The position numbers were made by a program, and so were the translations under genes. A DNA stretch of 6,634 nucleotides from Rhizobium sp. Q54 (GTDB lineage Bacteria; Pseudomonadota; Alphaproteobacteria; SMXS01), in NCBI GenBank assembly GCA_945872035.1, contig CAMBYA010000139.1:1-6634 (forward strand), read 5' to 3'. Below, in pieces: positions 6,443 through 6,634 of this stretch. Each line of letters opens with the position of its first letter. Positions within the stretch are counted from its first letter, which is position 1. Under the pieces are notes generated by a model that was not told where the DNA came from, did not search any database, and saw nothing but the letters and a program-made list of their open reading frames with translations.

Positions 6443-6472
6443 GCCGCCTGCCTCGCACCGGCGCTTGGCGGC
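6443..6472 (+). terminator. Possible terminator after the amidohydrolase gene
   Basis: GCCGCC (6443-6448) and GGCGGC (6467-6472) are exact inverted repeats separated by 18 bases and followed by CTTTGT. The position, about 80 bases after the amidohydrolase stop and before the next promoter, suits a terminator. The loop is long and the T run is short, so this is a weak call. Confidence 0.3.
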
Positions 6473-6501
6473 CTTTGTCAAATGACCAATAATTTGCTGT
6501 C

Positions 6502-6526
6502 GGCAATTGCCCCGTCCGCCTAAAAT
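6502..6526 (+). promoter_or_regulatory. Promoter region with palindromic operator-like site
   Basis: TAAAAT (6521-6526) is a good -10 box (five of six) 39 bases before the ATG at 6566. No good -35 box is present; instead the perfect 10-bp palindrome GGCAATTGCC (6502-6511) sits nine bases upstream of the -10, where a dimeric regulator could act. A second inverted repeat, CAAAT (6479-6483) and ATTTG (6492-6496), lies just upstream in an AT-rich patch. Confidence 0.4.
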
Positions 6527-6565
6527 GCGGCATGCCTTGAGACGTGGGAACAGCGGGAGACGACG

Positions 6566-6634
6566 ATGGACGGATTGGACCCCCTGGAGACGGGCGAGCA
6601 GCAGCTTGGCCGGACGCTCGGCGTGGCGATACGC
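6566..6634 (+). CDS. N-terminus of a protein cut by the window edge, possibly a helix-turn-helix (XRE-like) regulator
   Basis: The ATG at 6566 follows GGGAGA (6555-6560) by five bases and opens a frame that stays open to the end of the window, giving 23 residues that start MDGLDPLETGEQQLGRTLGV. The segment LGRTLGVAIR resembles the first helix of XRE-family DNA-binding domains (LGxxLRxxR), and the upstream palindrome fits an autoregulated regulator. With so little sequence the family assignment is a guess; the gene itself is well supported by its ribosome site and promoter. Confidence 0.55.
   Translation, partial: MDGLDPLETGEQQLGRTLGVAIR

Noticed and set aside
5940..6533. Minus-strand open frame of 197 codons over the end of the amidohydrolase gene
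   Set aside because: Antisense shadow; its start lies in the AT-rich promoter patch and there is no family signature.

Overview
The window is GC-rich, densely coded DNA, most likely from an alphaproteobacterium. The reasons are the high-GC third codon positions, a small protein ending in the DESFPASDPPS-type tail common in alphaproteobacterial small proteins, and an EcfG-like (general stress sigma factor) promoter signature in front of it. No RNA gene, insertion sequence or CRISPR array was seen, and no gene-free stretch exceeds 300 bases.

Left part (1-4126, minus strand): a tightly overlapping four-gene redox operon. In transcription order it encodes a two-cluster (2Fe-2S) subunit (IorA/CoxS type), a Tat-exported molybdopterin-binding subunit of the xanthine dehydrogenase/isoquinoline 1-oxidoreductase family (IorB type), a small single-heme cytochrome c, and a flavocytochrome c sulfide dehydrogenase-like (FccB/SoxF) flavoprotein that runs off the left edge. 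Junctions are ATGA, GTGA and a one-base gap, so the set looks co-transcribed and translationally coupled. The expected logic is a periplasmic Mo-hydroxylase passing electrons from substrate through its iron-sulfur clusters to the cytochrome c, with the flavoprotein feeding or sharing the same cytochrome. The first two genes are both broken as written: an in-frame amber codon lies between the two cluster domains of the iron-sulfur subunit, and a one-base frameshift lies near codon 170 of the molybdenum subunit. The two electron-transfer genes downstream look intact. Either the hydroxylase is decaying or the sequence carries errors.

Middle part (4127-5153): a divergent intergenic region with an EcfG-like promoter, a 96-residue stress-type small protein on the plus strand, a possible 47-residue ORF overlapping its stop codon as TGATG, and a convergent 57-residue lipoprotein gene on the minus strand. 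That lipoprotein gene contains a perfect 24-bp palindrome.

Right part (5154-6634, plus strand): a complete metal-dependent amidohydrolase (imidazolonepropionase/prolidase-like superfamily) with all expected metal ligands, then a 200-base intergenic region with a possible terminator, a 10-bp perfect palindrome and a TAAAAT -10 box. Last is the first 23 codons of a gene that may encode a helix-turn-helix regulator.
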